Part shown: positions 1-10,433 of the stretch, piece after piece
Layout: each line of letters begins with the position of its first letter
How positions within the stretch are numbered: the stretch's first letter is position 1
Origin: Rhodococcus gordoniae
GTDB lineage: Bacteria > Actinomycetota > Actinomycetes > Mycobacteriales > Mycobacteriaceae
Reading direction: 5' to 3'
Length of the DNA stretch: 33,239 nt
Assembly: GCF_001646655.1 (NCBI RefSeq)
Contig: NZ_LPZN01000076.1
Span: 1-33,239, forward strand
Made by a program: the position numbers and the translations under genes
Notes under the pieces: model-generated
Databases searched by the model: none
Told to the model about the DNA's origin: nothing
The model's input: the letters and a program-made list of their open reading frames with translations, nothing else

Positions 1-40
1 CGAAAGGGGACCCACTCGTTTGGGTCCCCTTTCGTGTTTT
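1..40 (+). terminator. Rho-independent terminator of the upstream gene
   Basis: A perfect 14-bp inverted repeat (arms 1-14 and 21-34, 6-nt loop CTCGTT) is followed by TGTTTT. It ends just before the ribosome binding site of the first gene, so it most likely ends an upstream transcript; in M. tuberculosis the tyrS/lprJ region lies here. The first gene would then need its own promoter inside or upstream of the hairpin, or depend on readthrough. Confidence 0.85.
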
Positions 41-57
41 CATGAGAGGATTTTTCT

Positions 58-1452
58 GTGTCCGACGGCAACGGTGAACGTCGGTCCTTCAGGAGTGGAG
101 GATCCACTCCGTGGTCGGGCCGCAAGAAGGAGCGCGACGAACGCGCCGACGACAGTCGTGGCGAGCGTGCACCGCGCGACCGCGACGAACGCGGGCGCGG
201 CGACGAGCGCCGGCAGGGCGGCTACGGAACCGGCGGACGTTCGTCCAGCCGTGACGACGACCGTCGTCCCCAGCGCGGTGACGATCGACGTCCCCCGCGC
301 AGCGATGATCGGCGTCCTCAACGTAGTGAGGACCGTCGCCCTCGAAGCGGCGACGACCGTCGTCCCCAGCACGGCGACGACCGCCGCTCCTACCAGGGCG
401 GAGACCGCCGCGATCGCGGTCGCGACGACGCCCGTTCCGATCGCGGCGACCGTCCCTACCGGGAACGCTCCGGAGGCGACGATCGCCCCCGTCGCAGCGA
501 GGATCGTCCGGGTCGCAGCGACGACCGCGGTCGGCAGTACGGTGACCGTCCCCGCGGCGAGCGCAGCTACGGCAATCGCGACGACCGTCGCGGCAGTGAC
601 CAGCGGGGTGGCGACCAGCGTGGTAGCGGCGCCAGCCGGGGCTACTCCGGTGACCGTCGAGGACCCCAGTCCGGCGACCGCCGCAGCGAGGGTGCGCCCC
701 GCCGTCGCGGTGGTGAAGGTGGATTCGGGCCGTCCCGTGGGCGCGAAGGCATCGCGCCGCAGCGTCGCGACGCACGTCCGGACGAACCCGATCTGCCCGA
801 CGACGTCGAGGCGTCCGAGCTCGATCCGACCATTCGCCGCGACCTGCTGAGCCTGGACAAGTCGAACGCGAACAGCGTCGCCCGGCATCTGGTGATGGCC
901 GGTCGGCTGCTCGACGACGATCCCCGTGCCGCGCTCTCCCATGCCCGTGCCGCCCGTCAGCGCGCCGGCCGCATCGCCGTCGTCCGCGAGGCCGCCGGCA
1001 TCACCGCGTATCACGCCGGTGAGTGGGCTGAGGCGCTGTCCGAACTCCGTGCAGCGCGCCGCATGTCCGGTGGTACGGGACTGCTCGCCGTGATGGCCGA
1101 TTGCGAACGTGGCCTCGGCCGTCCCGAGAAGGCACTCGAGCTGGGACGCGGCGACGATGCACGCAAGCTGACCGGCGACGACGCCGCCGAGTTGCGCATC
1201 GTCCTCGCCGGTGCCCGCATGGACCTCGGTCAGTACGACCAGGCTGTCGTCACATTGCAGACGCCCGACCTCGATCCGGACCGGACCGGCACGCCTGCAG
1301 CCCGCCTCTTCTATGCCTACGCCGACGCCCTCGTGGCCGCCGGACGGACCGAAGAAGGCCTGCAGTGGTTCCTGCACTCCGCAGCCGCGGACATCGAAGG
1401 CGTCACCGACGCCGAGGAGCGGGTGGAGGAGCTCACCGGAGAGACGCCGTGA
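58..1452 (+). CDS. TPR-repeat protein with Arg/Asp-rich disordered N-terminus (Rv1691-like)
   Basis: This 464-aa protein has two parts. Residues 1 to about 235 are low complexity, rich in Arg, Asp, Gly and Ser, with a tandem octapeptide of the DDRRPQRG type at residues 67-114. Residues from about 240 to the end are helical and resemble TPR repeats (for example the stretches starting VARHLVMAGRLL, AGITAYHAGEWAEAL and ARLFYAYADALVAAGR). The start is GTG at 58, preceded by GAGAGGA at 44-50. By position and TPR content it corresponds to M. tuberculosis Rv1691, which as I recall is much shorter, so most of the extra length is the charged tail. The next gene's start overlaps its stop, suggesting coupling. 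Function is unknown. The RG/RD-rich tail suggests RNA or nucleoprotein binding (inference). A 445-aa reading frame on the opposite strand is a GC-driven shadow. Confidence 0.85.
   Translation: MSDGNGERRSFRSGGSTPWSGRKKERDERADDSRGERAPRDRDERGRGDERRQGGYGTGGRSSSRDDDRRPQRGDDRRPPRSDDRRPQRSEDRRPRSGDDRRPQHGDDRRSYQGGDRRDRGRDDARSDRGDRPYRERSGGDDRPRRSEDRPGRSDDRGRQYGDRPRGERSYGNRDDRRGSDQRGGDQRGSGASRGYSGDRRGPQSGDRRSEGAPRRRGGEGGFGPSRGREGIAPQRRDARPDEPDLPDDVEASELDPTIRRDLLSLDKSNANSVARHLVMAGRLLDDDPRAALSHARAARQRAGRIAVVREAAGITAYHAGEWAEALSELRAARRMSGGTGLLAVMADCERGLGRPEKALELGRGDDARKLTGDDAAELRIVLAGARMDLGQYDQAVVTLQTPDLDPDRTGTPAARLFYAYADALVAAGRTEEGLQWFLHSAAADIEGVTDAEERVEELTGETP
256..399 (+). repeat. 24-bp in-frame tandem repeat (six octapeptide units)
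   Basis: Six consecutive 8-residue units (DDRRPQRG, DDRRPPRS, DDRRPQRS, EDRRPRSG, DDRRPQHG, DDRRSYQG) are encoded by diverged 24-bp units. Protein-level conservation with varied codons suggests selection on charge pattern, although slippage may have created the array. Confidence 0.85.
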
Positions 1453-2480
1453 CCGACGGCACCGAGCCGGCCACAGGCATCGCCTCCGGCGACACGCTGC
1501 GTCGGATCTACGACGTCCTGCTGCTGGACCTCGACGGCACCGTCTACCGGGGCGCCGAACCCGTCCCGGGTGCCCGGGAGGCGCTGGCGGCCGGTGACGA
1601 CACCGTTCTGTACGTCACGAACAACGCCAGCCGCCGGCCTTCGGAGGTCGCGTTGCACCTGCGGGAACTCGGCTTTCCGGCCGAGGATTCGTCCGTGGTG
1701 ACGAGCTCGCAGTCCGCGGCGCGCCTGCTCGCCGAGCGGTTCCCGGCCGGCGCGCCGGTGCTCGTCGTCGGAACCGATGCCCTCGCCGAGGAGGTGGCCG
1801 GTGTCGGTCTCACCCCGGTCCGGTCGGCGGACACGCGTCCGGTGGCCGTGGTGCAGGGGCATTCTCCGGATACCGGATGGGCGATCCTCGCGGAGGCGAC
1901 GCTCGCCGTCCGTGCCGGTGCCCTGTGGGTGGCCACGAACGTCGACTCGACCCTGCCCACCGAACGCGGGCTCGTCCTCGGCAACGGGTCGATGGTCGCG
2001 GCGGTGCGAAACGCCACCGGCGCGATCCCGATCGTGGCGGGTAAACCCGCTGCTCCGCTTCTCGAGGACGCGATCCGTCGCGGAGGCGCCCGACGTCCCC
2101 TCGTGGTCGGCGACCGGCTGGACACCGACATCGAAGGTGCCAACGCCGTGGGTGCGGATTCCCTGCTCGTGCTGACCGGGGTGAGCACCGTCGACGATCT
2201 ACTGCGGGCCTCGGCCGAACAGCGCCCGACCTATGTCGCGGCCTCACTCGCGAGCCTCGATCAGCCCGCCGATCTGCTTCGCGTCGCCCCGCACACCTCG
2301 TGGGACGTCAGGGTCCACGGAGGTGATCTTCACCTCGCTGCCACGCAATCGGCGGCCGATCCGATGGAGGCGCTGCGGGGTCTTCTCGACATCGCCTGGG
2401 CCAACCCCGGTTTCGGGCAGGTCCGGCCGCTGGACGCGCATGCGCGCTCCGTCGTGGACGCGTGGGCGGCGACGGTCTGA
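1449..2480 (+). CDS. HAD-IIA family phosphatase (Rv1692-like, probable glycerol-3-phosphate phosphatase)
   Basis: This 343-aa protein is a haloacid dehalogenase superfamily phosphatase. HAD motif I is DLDGTVYRG near residue 27 (nucleophile and acid/base Asp). Motif II is the VTNNAS segment and motif III is GDRLDTDIEGAN near residue 222. The cap insertion between motifs II and III and the overall layout fit the NagD/PGP-like IIA subclass, with a further C-terminal segment of about 70 residues. The start is GTG at 1449, overlapping the TGA of the TPR gene by 4 nt. The M. tuberculosis counterpart Rv1692 has been reported as a glycerol-3-phosphate phosphatase acting in phospholipid glycerol recycling. 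That activity is inferred here from family and synteny. Confidence 0.9.
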   Translation: MTDGTEPATGIASGDTLRRIYDVLLLDLDGTVYRGAEPVPGAREALAAGDDTVLYVTNNASRRPSEVALHLRELGFPAEDSSVVTSSQSAARLLAERFPAGAPVLVVGTDALAEEVAGVGLTPVRSADTRPVAVVQGHSPDTGWAILAEATLAVRAGALWVATNVDSTLPTERGLVLGNGSMVAAVRNATGAIPIVAGKPAAPLLEDAIRRGGARRPLVVGDRLDTDIEGANAVGADSLLVLTGVSTVDDLLRASAEQRPTYVAASLASLDQPADLLRVAPHTSWDVRVHGGDLHLAATQSAADPMEALRGLLDIAWANPGFGQVRPLDAHARSVVDAWAATV

Positions 2481-2481
2481 T

Positions 2482-2524
2482 CCGCACCGGAGTGTGTGGT
2501 GCGGTCGCACACATCGACTAGCGT
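2482..2524 (+). promoter_or_regulatory. Candidate promoter with hairpin before the small protein/tlyA
   Basis: A 7-bp inverted repeat (CCGCACC at 2482-2488, GGTGCGG at 2498-2504) is followed by TAGCGT at 2519-2524, which fits the actinobacterial -10 pattern TANNNT and lies 8 nt before ATG 2533. No convincing -35 is seen. Confidence 0.35.
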
Positions 2525-2532
2525 GGACGGCG

Positions 2533-2763
2533 ATGAGCACGCCGATTCCACGTCCGGGCGAACACCTTCCCGGCACGCGCCCCACCGTCGATCCCGCACG
2601 CGTCCGCGAAGAGGTCGACGCGTTGCTGACCCGTGTGCGGGAGGGCGCACCCGCCGCCGACGCCGCGAGCACCGACCAGTCCGTGTTGCTCGAACAGGCC
2701 GAGATGCTCGAACGTGCCCACGAGGTTCTCGTGCAGGCCTTGTCGACCGTGGACAAGATCTGA
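2533..2763 (+). CDS. Small conserved hypothetical protein (Rv1693-like)
   Basis: A 76-aa acidic protein, starting MSTPIPRPGEHLPGTRP and ending in a helical, probably coiled-coil segment (QSVLLEQAEMLERAHEVLVQ). It sits between the HAD phosphatase and tlyA, as Rv1693 does in M. tuberculosis. ATG at 2533 is preferred because the conserved-looking part begins there. No Shine-Dalgarno is visible, but a TAGCGT -10-like hexamer at 2519-2524 would place a transcript start almost at the ATG (leaderless). It ends one base before the tlyA start. No function can be assigned; the heptad-like C-terminus suggests a partner-binding helix. Confidence 0.8.
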   Translation: MSTPIPRPGEHLPGTRPTVDPARVREEVDALLTRVREGAPAADAASTDQSVLLEQAEMLERAHEVLVQALSTVDKI

Positions 2764-2764
2764 C

Positions 2765-3589
2765 GTGGCACGCCGGGCACGCGTCGACGCGGAACTGGTA
2801 CGGCGGGGTCTGGCGCGCTCACGTGAGCACGCCAGCGAACTGATCGCCGCAGGTCGGGTGCTGATAGCGGGCACCGTGGCCTCCAAGCCGGCGACCGCCG
2901 TCGAACCGAACACCCCGCTGATCGTCACCGAGGTGAGCGACGAGGTCTCCTGGGCGTCCCGTGGCGCTCACAAGCTCCTCGGTGCCCTCGAGGCGTTCAC
3001 GCCGGAGGGGCTGCAGGTGGCGGGGCGTCGCTGTCTCGACGCCGGCGCGTCGACCGGTGGTTTCACCGATGTGCTGCTGCACGAGGGTGCCGCGGAGGTC
3101 GTCGCGGTGGACGTCGGGTACGGCCAGCTGGTCTGGCGGCTGCAGTCCGACGAGCGTGTCCATGTGATCGATCGAACAAACGTGCGTAGCATCGACGCCG
3201 AGACGATCGGCGGACGCGTGGACCTGGTGGTCGCGGACCTGTCGTTCATCTCCCTGAACCTGGTGTTGCCGGCGTTCGTGGCCTGCGTCGCCCCGGGCGG
3301 CGACCTGCTGCCGATGGTCAAACCCCAGTTCGAGGTGGGGAAGGACCGAGTCGGCAGTGGCGGCGTTGTGCGCGACCCGGCGTTGCGCACCGAGGCGGTG
3401 CTCGACGTCGCGCGCGAAGCGCAGCGGCAGGGCCTGCGGACCCTCGGAGCGGTGGCGAGCCCGCTGCCCGGGCCGTCCGGGAACGTCGAGTACTTCCTGT
3501 GGCTGCGGGCCGGAGAACCGGGGCCGGAAGAGCTCGACCCGGCGGTGATCGAACTGATCGAGCGTGCGGTGCAGGAAGGACCACAGTGA
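2765..3589 (+). CDS. tlyA: 16S/23S rRNA 2'-O-methyltransferase TlyA
   Basis: TlyA (274 aa, close to the usual 268) transfers a methyl group from SAM to the 2'-O of cytidines in both 16S (helix 44) and 23S (helix 69) rRNA; its loss gives capreomycin/viomycin resistance in mycobacteria. The N-terminal S4 RNA-binding domain covers about residues 3-65 ([27 protein letters not shown]). The RrmJ/FtsJ-like methyltransferase follows, with SAM motif [17 protein letters not shown] near residues 90-105, VADLSFISL near 158 and [14 protein letters not shown] near 184. The start is GTG at 2765, directly after the preceding stop; nadK overlaps its end. A haemolysin label seen in older annotations is historical. 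Confidence 0.96.
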   Translation: MARRARVDAELVRRGLARSREHASELIAAGRVLIAGTVASKPATAVEPNTPLIVTEVSDEVSWASRGAHKLLGALEAFTPEGLQVAGRRCLDAGASTGGFTDVLLHEGAAEVVAVDVGYGQLVWRLQSDERVHVIDRTNVRSIDAETIGGRVDLVVADLSFISLNLVLPAFVACVAPGGDLLPMVKPQFEVGKDRVGSGGVVRDPALRTEAVLDVAREAQRQGLRTLGAVASPLPGPSGNVEYFLWLRAGEPGPEELDPAVIELIERAVQEGPQ

Positions 3590-4530
3590 GCGAAGAGACC
3601 GTCGCGACCGATGCGGCGCGATCGGGCCGGGAGATCCTGCTGGTCTCCCATTCGGGGCGCGACGAGATCGCCGGCACCGCGCTGAGGGTCGCCAAGATCC
3701 TCGGTGAGGCCGGCATCGGCCTGCGCACCCTCGACGACGAGGCCGTGAGCAACGGACTCGGTGTCCTCGCCCTGCCGGGCAGCTTCATCAGCGTTGTCGA
3801 ACCCGGCCCGGAAGCGGCCGCCGGCTGCGAGATGGTGATCGTCCTCGGCGGCGACGGCAGCTTCCTGCGGGCCGCCGAACTCGCGCAGTATTCGGCGGTG
3901 CCGGTCCTCGGAATCAACCTCGGCCGGATCGGCTTCCTCGCCGAGGCCGAGGCCGAACACCTCGAAGAAGCTCTCGTGCAGGTGGTACGCCGCGAATACC
4001 GCGTCGAACAGCGCATGACCCTCGACGTGACCGTGCGCATGGACGACGAGGTCCTCGACCGCGGCTGGGCGTTGAACGAGGCCAGTCTCGAGAACAAGTC
4101 GCGGCTCGGGGTGCTCGAGGTGGTTCTCGAGGTCGACGGCCGTCCCGTCTCCTCCTTCGGCTGCGACGGCGTTCTCGTCGCCTCCCCGACTGGATCGACG
4201 GCCTACGCCTTCTCGGCCGGCGGACCGATCGTGTGGCCCGAACTCGAAGCGCTGCTGGTGATCCCGAGCAACGCGCACGCGTTGTTCGCGCGCCCGCTGG
4301 TGACCAGCCCCGAGTCGATCATCGCCGTCGAGACCCTCGCCGGTGGGCACGACGGGGTGGTCTTCTGCGACGGCCGCCGAATCCTGGACGTCCCGGCCGG
4401 TGCGCGGCTCGAAGTCGTGCGAGGATGCGATCCGGTCCGCTGGGTGCGGCTGGATTCGGCACCGTTCGCCGATCGGATGGTGCGCAAGTTCGAACTTCCG
4501 GTGAAGGGCTGGCGGGGAAGGAAACTCTGA
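3586..4530 (+). CDS. nadK: NAD kinase
   Basis: The enzyme phosphorylates NAD (ATP or polyphosphate as donor in mycobacterial relatives) to NADP in the cytoplasm. At 314 aa it is a normal actinobacterial size. Family marks are [10 protein letters not shown] from about residue 88, the [11 protein letters not shown] segment, an [10 protein letters not shown] active-site motif near residue 164 and [19 protein letters not shown] near residue 194. The GTG start at 3586 overlaps the tlyA stop (GTGA) and its TGA is followed by the recN ATG in the arrangement TGATG, so tlyA-nadK-recN are probably co-translated. This is the same trio order as in M. tuberculosis (Rv1694-Rv1696). Confidence 0.96.
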   Translation: MSEETVATDAARSGREILLVSHSGRDEIAGTALRVAKILGEAGIGLRTLDDEAVSNGLGVLALPGSFISVVEPGPEAAAGCEMVIVLGGDGSFLRAAELAQYSAVPVLGINLGRIGFLAEAEAEHLEEALVQVVRREYRVEQRMTLDVTVRMDDEVLDRGWALNEASLENKSRLGVLEVVLEVDGRPVSSFGCDGVLVASPTGSTAYAFSAGGPIVWPELEALLVIPSNAHALFARPLVTSPESIIAVETLAGGHDGVVFCDGRRILDVPAGARLEVVRGCDPVRWVRLDSAPFADRMVRKFELPVKGWRGRKL

Positions 4531-6278
4531 TGCTCGCAGAGATCCGGATCGACAACCTGGGTGTGATCTCCGAGGCGTACGCACGCTTCCACGGGGGTCT
4601 GACTGTGCTCACCGGCGAGACCGGTGCCGGTAAGACGATGGTCGTGACGAGCCTGCACCTGCTCTCCGGGGTGCGCGCCGACCCGTCCCGGGTGCGGGTC
4701 GGAGCGAGCCGTGCCGTGGTGGAGGGGCGCTTCGAGATCGAACCGGCGCCCAGCCACATCGAACGGCAGATCGCCGAGCTGCTCGAGGCCACCGGCGCCC
4801 AGCGCGACGAGGACGGCAGCATCATCGCCGTGCGCACCGTCGGCAGCGACGGCCGCTCCCGCGCCCATCTCGGCGGGCGCAGTGTGCCGGTGGGGGTGCT
4901 GTCGGACTTCACCGGCCCGCTGCTGACCGTGCACGGGCAGAACGACCAGCTGCGGCTGCTGCGCCCCGACGAACAGCGCGCCGCGCTCGACCGGTTCGGG
5001 GGCAAGACCGTCGCCGGTCTGCTCGAGCGTTACCGCACGCGGCGGCGGCGCTGGCTCGAGGCCCGAGCCGAGCTGCAGGAACGCACCGAGCGGTCACGCG
5101 AACTCGCGCAGGAGGCCGACCGATTGCACTTCGGGCTCGACGAGATCGACCGCGCCGCACCCGAACCGGGGGAGGACACCCGCATCGTCGACGAGGTGCG
5201 GCGCCTGTCCGATCTCGACTCGCTGCGCGAGGCGGCCACCGTCGCGCACGACGCCCTCGCGGGCGACGACAACGGCGATGCCGACGCGTACTCTGCGGCG
5301 CTCGACCTGCTCGGCGAGGCCCGCGCCCGGCTCGAAGGCAGCGACGATCCCGCTCTGCGTGAGCTCGGCCCCCGCCTCGGTGAAGCGATCGCGGTGGTCA
5401 CCGACGTCACCGCCGACATCTCCGGTTATCTGTCCGACCTGCCGTCCGACCCGAGCGCTCTCGAGACGCTCCTCAACCGGCAGGCGGAACTGAAGAACCT
5501 CACCCGTAAGTACGCCGCCGACATCGACGGAGTGCTCGAATGGGCCCGCGAGGCCCGCGAGCGCCTGTCCGGTCTGGATGTCTCCGCCGAGGCCATCGAC
5601 AAGCTTGCCGCCGAGGTCGAGGCCGAAGCGGCCGCCACCGCCGAAGCCGCCACCGCTCTGTCGACGGCACGGCACAAGGTCGCCGGCAAGCTGGCGAAGG
5701 CCGTGAGCAAGGAACTGTCGGGTCTCGCGATGGGGCGCGCCGTCCTCGACGTGCACATCGCCGACCGCGCGGCGACCGCGAGCGACACGGCACCGTTGCA
5801 GGTCGGCGACCGGCTGCTGCACGCCGGCGAATCGGGGATCGACGAGGTGGAGTTCCGGCTCGCCCCGCACAGCGACGCCCCGGCCCGCCCGCTCGCCCGC
5901 AGCGCTTCCGGCGGTGAGCTCTCCCGCGTCATGCTCGCCCTCGAAGTGGTGCTCGCCGGCTCCGAGCGCGGCGCCACCATGGTTTTCGACGAGGTCGACG
6001 CCGGGGTCGGTGGCCGCGCCGCCGTCGAGATCGGTCGGCGTCTCGCACGTCTGTCGCGCACCCATCAGGTCATCGTGGTCACGCACCTGCCGCAGGTCGC
6101 GGCGTTCGCCGACACCCACCTCGTCGTCGACAAGGTCGACGACGGGGTGCGTACCCTCGGCGAGGAGGAGCGGGTCACCGAACTGGCCCGCATGCTCGCC
6201 GGGCTCGACGACACCGAAACCGGGCGTGCGCACGCCGAAGAGTTGCTCGCCGTCGCCCACGCCGAGCGCACCGGCTGA
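4530..6278 (+). CDS. recN: DNA repair protein RecN
   Basis: RecN is an SMC-like ATPase that acts early in double-strand-break repair. The 582-aa protein has the split ATPase layout: Walker A TGETGAGKTM near residues 28-37, a long helical, charged middle consistent with a coiled coil (about residues 150-400), the ABC signature ASGGELSRVMLALEVVL near residue 458 and Walker B MVFDEVDAGVGG near residue 483, followed by a VTHLPQVAAFAD switch segment. The ATG at 4530 shares its A with the nadK stop. A hairpin with a long loop lies 10-42 nt after its stop and separates it from steA. Confidence 0.96.
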   Translation: MLAEIRIDNLGVISEAYARFHGGLTVLTGETGAGKTMVVTSLHLLSGVRADPSRVRVGASRAVVEGRFEIEPAPSHIERQIAELLEATGAQRDEDGSIIAVRTVGSDGRSRAHLGGRSVPVGVLSDFTGPLLTVHGQNDQLRLLRPDEQRAALDRFGGKTVAGLLERYRTRRRRWLEARAELQERTERSRELAQEADRLHFGLDEIDRAAPEPGEDTRIVDEVRRLSDLDSLREAATVAHDALAGDDNGDADAYSAALDLLGEARARLEGSDDPALRELGPRLGEAIAVVTDVTADISGYLSDLPSDPSALETLLNRQAELKNLTRKYAADIDGVLEWAREARERLSGLDVSAEAIDKLAAEVEAEAAATAEAATALSTARHKVAGKLAKAVSKELSGLAMGRAVLDVHIADRAATASDTAPLQVGDRLLHAGESGIDEVEFRLAPHSDAPARPLARSASGGELSRVMLALEVVLAGSERGATMVFDEVDAGVGGRAAVEIGRRLARLSRTHQVIVVTHLPQVAAFADTHLVVDKVDDGVRTLGEEERVTELARMLAGLDDTETGRAHAEELLAVAHAERTG

Positions 6279-6287
6279 ACCGCCGGA

Positions 6288-6345
6288 GCGCCGGGTCGAT
6301 GTTCACACGCCTCCCGGCGCGCCTCCACAACCTCACTCGTATACC
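6288..6345 (+). promoter_or_regulatory. recN-steA intergenic hairpin and candidate steA promoter
   Basis: The 84-nt gap holds an 8-bp inverted repeat (GCGCCGGG 6288-6295 with CCCGGCGC 6313-6320), with a 17-nt loop and no T-tract, and then TATACC at 6340-6345, a plausible -10 placing a start about 10 nt before the steA ATG. No -35 or Shine-Dalgarno is obvious. Confidence 0.3.
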
Positions 6346-6362
6346 GGCGCATCATCTCTTCC

Positions 6363-7547
6363 ATGAAGATGCCGGCGCTGCTGTCCCGTAACAACGAAAC
6401 GTTGCCCGGAGTGAGTGGCATTGCCCGGGTCGACAGGAACACCGCGAAGCTGCTGCGCCGGATCGGTCCCGGCGACGTGGTCGTCCTCGACGCCGTCGAC
6501 CTCGATCGCGTCACCGCCGACGCGCTCGTCGAGGCGGGTGTCACCGCGGTGATCAACGCGTCCCCGTCGATCTCGGGCCGGTACCCGAATCTCGGCCCCG
6601 AAGTGATCGTCGCGCACGACATCGTGCTGGTGGACAACGTCGGCACCGAGGTCTTCAAGAAGATCAAGGACGGTGCGAAGGTCCGGGTGCACGAAGGCGG
6701 GGTGTACGCGGGGGAGAAGCTGCTCATCGAGGGCGACGAGCAGACCGACATCGAGATCTCCGACCGCATGATCGAGGCCCGGACCGGGCTCGTCGACCAC
6801 CTCGAGGCGTTCTCGGGCAACACCATCGAGTTCATCCGCTCGGAGAGCCCGCTGCTCATCGACGGCGTCGGTATCCCCGACATCGACCTCGACCTGCGCG
6901 ACCGGCACGTGGTCGTCGTCTCCGACGGTCCCGGGCACGTGCAGGACCTCAAGGACCTCAAGCCGTTCATCAAGGAGTACTCGCCGATCCTGGTGGGTGT
7001 CGGTCCCGGCGCCGACAGCCTCACCAAGGCGGGCTACCGTCCCGACCTGATCGTCGGGGATCCCGACGAGATCGGTACCTCCACCCTCAAGTCCGGAGCC
7101 GAAGTGGTGCTGCCCGCCGACCCGGACGGCCACGCCCGGGGCCTCGAGCGCATTCAGGATCTCGGCATCGGCGCGATGACCTTCCCTGCCGTCGGCACCC
7201 CCACCGACCTGGCGTTGCTGCTCGTCGAGCATCACGGCGCGGCGCTGGTGGTGACCGTCGGCAGCACCGTCTCGCTCGATGAATTCTTCGACCACGGTCG
7301 CCGCGACACGAATCCGTCGGCGGTGATGACCCGCCTGAAGGTCGGCCCGAAACTCGTCGATGCGAAGGCCGTGGCCACCCTCTATCGCAGCCGGGTCTCG
7401 GGTGGGGTGATCGCCCTGCTCGTCTTCGCGGCCCTGATCGCCGTGATCGCCGCGCTCGCGGTGTCCAACCTCGGGGGCGACGTGGTCGAACTCGCCCGGC
7501 AGTGGTGGGAGAACGCCGTCGAGTGGATTCGGGGTCTGCGCGCGTGA
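6363..7547 (+). CDS. steA: SteA, septation/cell-wall hydrolase-activating protein (Rv1697-like)
   Basis: A 394-aa protein with a large cytoplasmic region and one C-terminal membrane segment (about residues 347-368, VIALLVFAALIAVIAALAV). The central part (GVGPGADSLTKAGYRPDLI, VGDPDEIG) resembles the thiamin pyrophosphokinase fold. In Corynebacterium glutamicum the SteA/SteB pair is needed for normal daughter-cell separation and works with the RipA hydrolase. Neighbouring steB overlaps its stop by 4 nt, supporting a complex. ATG 6363 is used; a second ATG lies two codons on. It has no known enzymatic activity; whether the kinase-like fold binds a nucleotide is an open question. Confidence 0.88.
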   Translation: MKMPALLSRNNETLPGVSGIARVDRNTAKLLRRIGPGDVVVLDAVDLDRVTADALVEAGVTAVINASPSISGRYPNLGPEVIVAHDIVLVDNVGTEVFKKIKDGAKVRVHEGGVYAGEKLLIEGDEQTDIEISDRMIEARTGLVDHLEAFSGNTIEFIRSESPLLIDGVGIPDIDLDLRDRHVVVVSDGPGHVQDLKDLKPFIKEYSPILVGVGPGADSLTKAGYRPDLIVGDPDEIGTSTLKSGAEVVLPADPDGHARGLERIQDLGIGAMTFPAVGTPTDLALLLVEHHGAALVVTVGSTVSLDEFFDHGRRDTNPSAVMTRLKVGPKLVDAKAVATLYRSRVSGGVIALLVFAALIAVIAALAVSNLGGDVVELARQWWENAVEWIRGLRA

Positions 7548-8494
7548 TCTCGATGCGCCATCACGTCGTTTCCCTGGTGGCGGTGTTCCTGGCCCTGGCG
7601 GTCGGGATAGTGCTCGGCTCCGGGCTGCTGGCCGACAGCGTCGTCACCGGCCTGCGTGACGACAAGGCGGAGCTGCGCCGGGAGGTCCAGCAGGCCGAGG
7701 ACCACAGCAGCCGGCTCGAGGCGCAACTGCTCGCCGGCGACGGTTTCGACTCCACCGTCGGCCCGCGCATCGTGCGCGACGAGCTCCTCGGCCGCACGAT
7801 CCTCCTGGTGACCACCCCGGACGCCGCACCCGAGGACGTCGACGCCGTGGTCCGGGTTGTCGGCGATGCGGGGGGCCGGGTCACCGCCCGGATCGCGCTG
7901 ACCGATTCGTTCGTCGACGCGACCGGAACCGATCAACTCCGCACCACCGTCACCAACGTCGTGCCCGCCGGGGTGGAACTGCAGACCGGCGCCGTCGATC
8001 CGGGCAGCCTCGCCGGGGATCTGCTCGGCGCGGTGCTGCTCGTCGACCCGGCCACCGGCGGGCCGCGGAGCACCCCGGAGGAACGCGCCCTGGCGCTCAC
8101 CACGTTGCGCAGCGGCGGTTTCGTCACCTACGAGGACGACCGGATCGACCCGGCCCAGAGCGCGCTCGTCGTCACCGGCGACCACAGCGGCAACGCCGAA
8201 CGCGGCGGTAACCGCGGGTCGCTGATCGCCCGGTTCGCCGGGGTCGTCGACGGCCGCGGCGCCGGCGCGGTCCTCGCAGGCCGCACCGGGGCAGCGGAGG
8301 GCAACGGACCCATCGCGGTGGTGCGGGCCGATGCCGCGCTCGCCGCGGGCCTGTCCACGGTGGACAACCTCGACCGCGAATCGGGGCGCCTGACGACGGT
8401 CCTCGCGTTGCGCGAGCAGTTCGACGGCGGCAGCGGCCGGTACGGGACCGGTCCGAGCGCGACCGCCGTCACGGTCGGTTCCCCGGCTCGCTGA
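7544..8494 (+). CDS. steB: SteB/MctB-like envelope protein (Rv1698-like)
   Basis: A 316-aa protein with a short cytoplasmic start (MISMRHH) and one membrane segment at about residues 8-27 (VVSLVAVFLALAVGIVLGSG). A coiled-coil-like stretch follows (LRDDKAELRREVQQAEDHSS) and then an extracytoplasmic domain. It matches M. tuberculosis Rv1698 from the first residues, which supports GTG 7544 as start. Rv1698 has been described as MctB, linked to copper efflux and proposed as an outer-membrane channel, while the C. glutamicum homologue SteB partners SteA in cell separation. The single N-terminal anchor and coiled coil fit the SteA-partner view. The start overlaps the steA stop. Confidence 0.87.
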   Translation: MISMRHHVVSLVAVFLALAVGIVLGSGLLADSVVTGLRDDKAELRREVQQAEDHSSRLEAQLLAGDGFDSTVGPRIVRDELLGRTILLVTTPDAAPEDVDAVVRVVGDAGGRVTARIALTDSFVDATGTDQLRTTVTNVVPAGVELQTGAVDPGSLAGDLLGAVLLVDPATGGPRSTPEERALALTTLRSGGFVTYEDDRIDPAQSALVVTGDHSGNAERGGNRGSLIARFAGVVDGRGAGAVLAGRTGAAEGNGPIAVVRADAALAAGLSTVDNLDRESGRLTTVLALREQFDGGSGRYGTGPSATAVTVGSPAR

Positions 8495-8506
8495 GCGTCG
8501 CCGTGG

Positions 8507-8525
8507 CCGTCCCGATCCGGGACGG
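8507..8525 (+). terminator. Hairpin after steB, possible weak terminator
   Basis: An 8-bp perfect stem (CCGTCCCG/CGGGACGG) with a 3-nt loop lies 13 nt after the steB stop. There is no T-tract, so it may be a pause or RNA-stability element rather than a terminator. Confidence 0.35.
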
Positions 8526-8593
8526 GCCTGTGACGTCGATTGCACCGGCGGTCCGCACCCGCGAGTCGGGTACGCGCCGGCCCGCGGAGGTGT

Positions 8594-8599
8594 TACCGT
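8594..8599 (+). promoter_or_regulatory. Candidate -10 of the pyrG promoter
   Basis: TACCGT matches TANNNT. It predicts a transcript start near 8606-8608, leaving a leader of about 70 nt to the preferred pyrG start at 8677, or a leaderless message if GTG 8608 is used. No clear -35. Confidence 0.3.
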
Positions 8600-8601
8600 G
8601 A

Positions 8602-10428
<1,827 letters not shown>

Positions 10429-10433
10429 TCGAC

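Noticed and set aside
256-399. 24-bp repeats as a CRISPR array
   Set aside because: Units are directly adjacent without spacers and stay in frame with a protein.
40-1377. 445-aa antisense frame rich in Ala/Thr/Val opposite the repeat protein
   Set aside because: The composition is the mirror of the Arg/Asp repeats; no ribosome binding site or motif.
2968-4584. 538-aa open frame antisense to tlyA/nadK
   Set aside because: Spans two real genes, no family signal, typical third-position GC shadow.
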